6,251 bases of DNA from an uncultured Clostridium sp. (lineage in GTDB: Bacteria > Bacillota > Clostridia > TANB77 > CAG-508), in contig CAMMNR010000107.1 in the NCBI GenBank assembly GCA_946498265.1, forward strand, positions 1 through 6,251, written 5' to 3'. The notes beneath the pieces are model-generated. The model made no database searches and was not told where the DNA came from. It saw nothing but the letters and a program-made list of their open reading frames with translations. The position numbers were made by a program, and so were the translations under genes. Of this stretch, positions 5,796 through 6,251 are shown piece after piece. Position 1 is the stretch's first letter, and each line of letters opens with the position of its first letter.

Positions 5796-6251
5796 ATAGA
5801 AGAAAGGAAGAATGAAATTATTTTATTTGAAAACCAAGGAGTAAAGTTAGAAGTAAATCTAAAAGATGAAACAGTATGGCTAAACAGAGAACAATTAGCT
5901 AAATTGTTTGATAGAGATGTAAAGACTATTGGAAAACATATTAATAATGCTTTGAACGAAGAATTGCAGGATATTCCAACTGTCGCAAAATTTGCGACAG
6001 TTCAAAAAGAAGGAGATAGAAGAGTTACGAGAAATATTGAATATTATAATTTAGATATGATAGTCAGTATTGGCTATAGAGTAAAATCTAATAAGGGAAT
6101 CATATTTAGACGCTGGGCAAACAAGGTCCTAAAAGATTATATGTTAAAAGGATATGCTGTTAATCAAAAAAGATTAGAATATTTAGAAAAAACAGTAAAA
6201 CTAATTGATATTGCTAATAGAATTGATGAAAGATTAGAAGTTTCAGATGCT
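5796..6251 (+). CDS. RhuM-family protein, 5' part (possible ATA start or start-codon mutation)
   Basis: The 152 visible residues match the RhuM family (named after the Salmonella SPI-3 gene): ETVWLNREQLAKLFDRDVKT (a helix-turn-helix-like segment, residues 25-44), KHINNALNEEL, EYYNLDMIVSIGYRVKS (82-98), then FRRWANKVLKDYMLKGYAVN (104-123). The family's molecular role is poorly known; it is common in accessory regions, and a DNA-binding role is often inferred. The frame is open from a TGA at 5778-5780 but has no ATG, GTG or TTG before the conserved part. AAAGGA (5781-5786) lies 9 nt before ATA (5796), exactly where a start Met would fit before EERKNEIILFE. The start is therefore either a rare ATA or a mutated ATG, in which case the gene may be nearly silent. 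The gene runs off the right edge, follows the hydrolase remnant by 57 bp, and contains a perfect palindrome at 5978-6002. Confidence 0.82.
   Translation, partial: MEERKNEIILFENQGVKLEVNLKDETVWLNREQLAKLFDRDVKTIGKHINNALNEELQDIPTVAKFATVQKEGDRRVTRNIEYYNLDMIVSIGYRVKSNKGIIFRRWANKVLKDYMLKGYAVNQKRLEYLEKTVKLIDIANRIDERLEVSDA
5978..6002. repeat. Perfect 12-bp palindrome inside the RhuM coding sequence
   Basis: AACTGTCGCAAA (5978-5989) and TTTGCGACAGTT (5991-6002) are exact complements around a single central A. The repeat encodes TVAKFATV (residues 62-69) and has more G and C than the surrounding DNA. It could be an operator-like binding site or an mRNA hairpin. It could also simply follow from a peptide that reads symmetrically at the codon level. 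Confidence 0.85.

Noticed and set aside
5786..5845. ATG codons at 5786 and 5812 as RhuM starts
   Set aside because: Both are out of frame with the conserved protein and end within about ten codons; neither reaches the RhuM domain without a frameshift, and I see no slippery site.

Overview
The window looks like chromosomal DNA from a low-GC member of the Bacillota, most plausibly an uncultured clostridial-type gut bacterium. It is very AT-rich, genes start at AGGAGG-type ribosome binding sites, the code is standard (TGA acts as a stop and Trp is TGG), and a cell-wall synthase is present. The species cannot be named from sequence alone.

The left part (1-2700) is read entirely on the minus strand. 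In transcription order it holds a XerC/D-type tyrosine recombinase (1717-2700), a 135-residue exported membrane-anchored protein of unknown function (1164-1571) followed by a hairpin terminator, a second unknown exported membrane-anchored protein of 151 residues with an 11-residue repeat (478-933), and smpB (1-398, its 3' end cut by the window edge). The right part is read on the plus strand. It holds a bifunctional class A penicillin-binding protein with a long Asn/Thr/Ser-rich tail (2902-5463), a remnant of an alpha/beta hydrolase (5463-5738), and the 5' part of a RhuM-family gene (from about 5796, running off the right edge). The two halves are separated by a divergent promoter region (2701-2901).

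Most of this is housekeeping: ribosome rescue (SmpB), a recombinase possibly involved in chromosome dimer resolution, and peptidoglycan synthesis. Three exported or surface-exposed proteins have low-complexity N/S/T-rich or repeat-rich extracellular parts, which suggests a cell-envelope theme without proving a joint function.

The most interesting non-coding signal is a 24-bp inverted repeat around the smpB promoter. In a read-through transcript from the gene upstream it would bury smpB's ribosome binding site and start codon. A transcript from smpB's own promoter, which lies inside the loop, would escape this. Other notable points are a perfect 12-bp palindrome inside the RhuM coding sequence, the lack of a normal start codon for that gene (ATA stands where ATG is expected), and the decayed hydrolase just behind the penicillin-binding protein. 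I see no CRISPR array, insertion sequence, tRNA or rRNA, and no convincing new multi-gene system.
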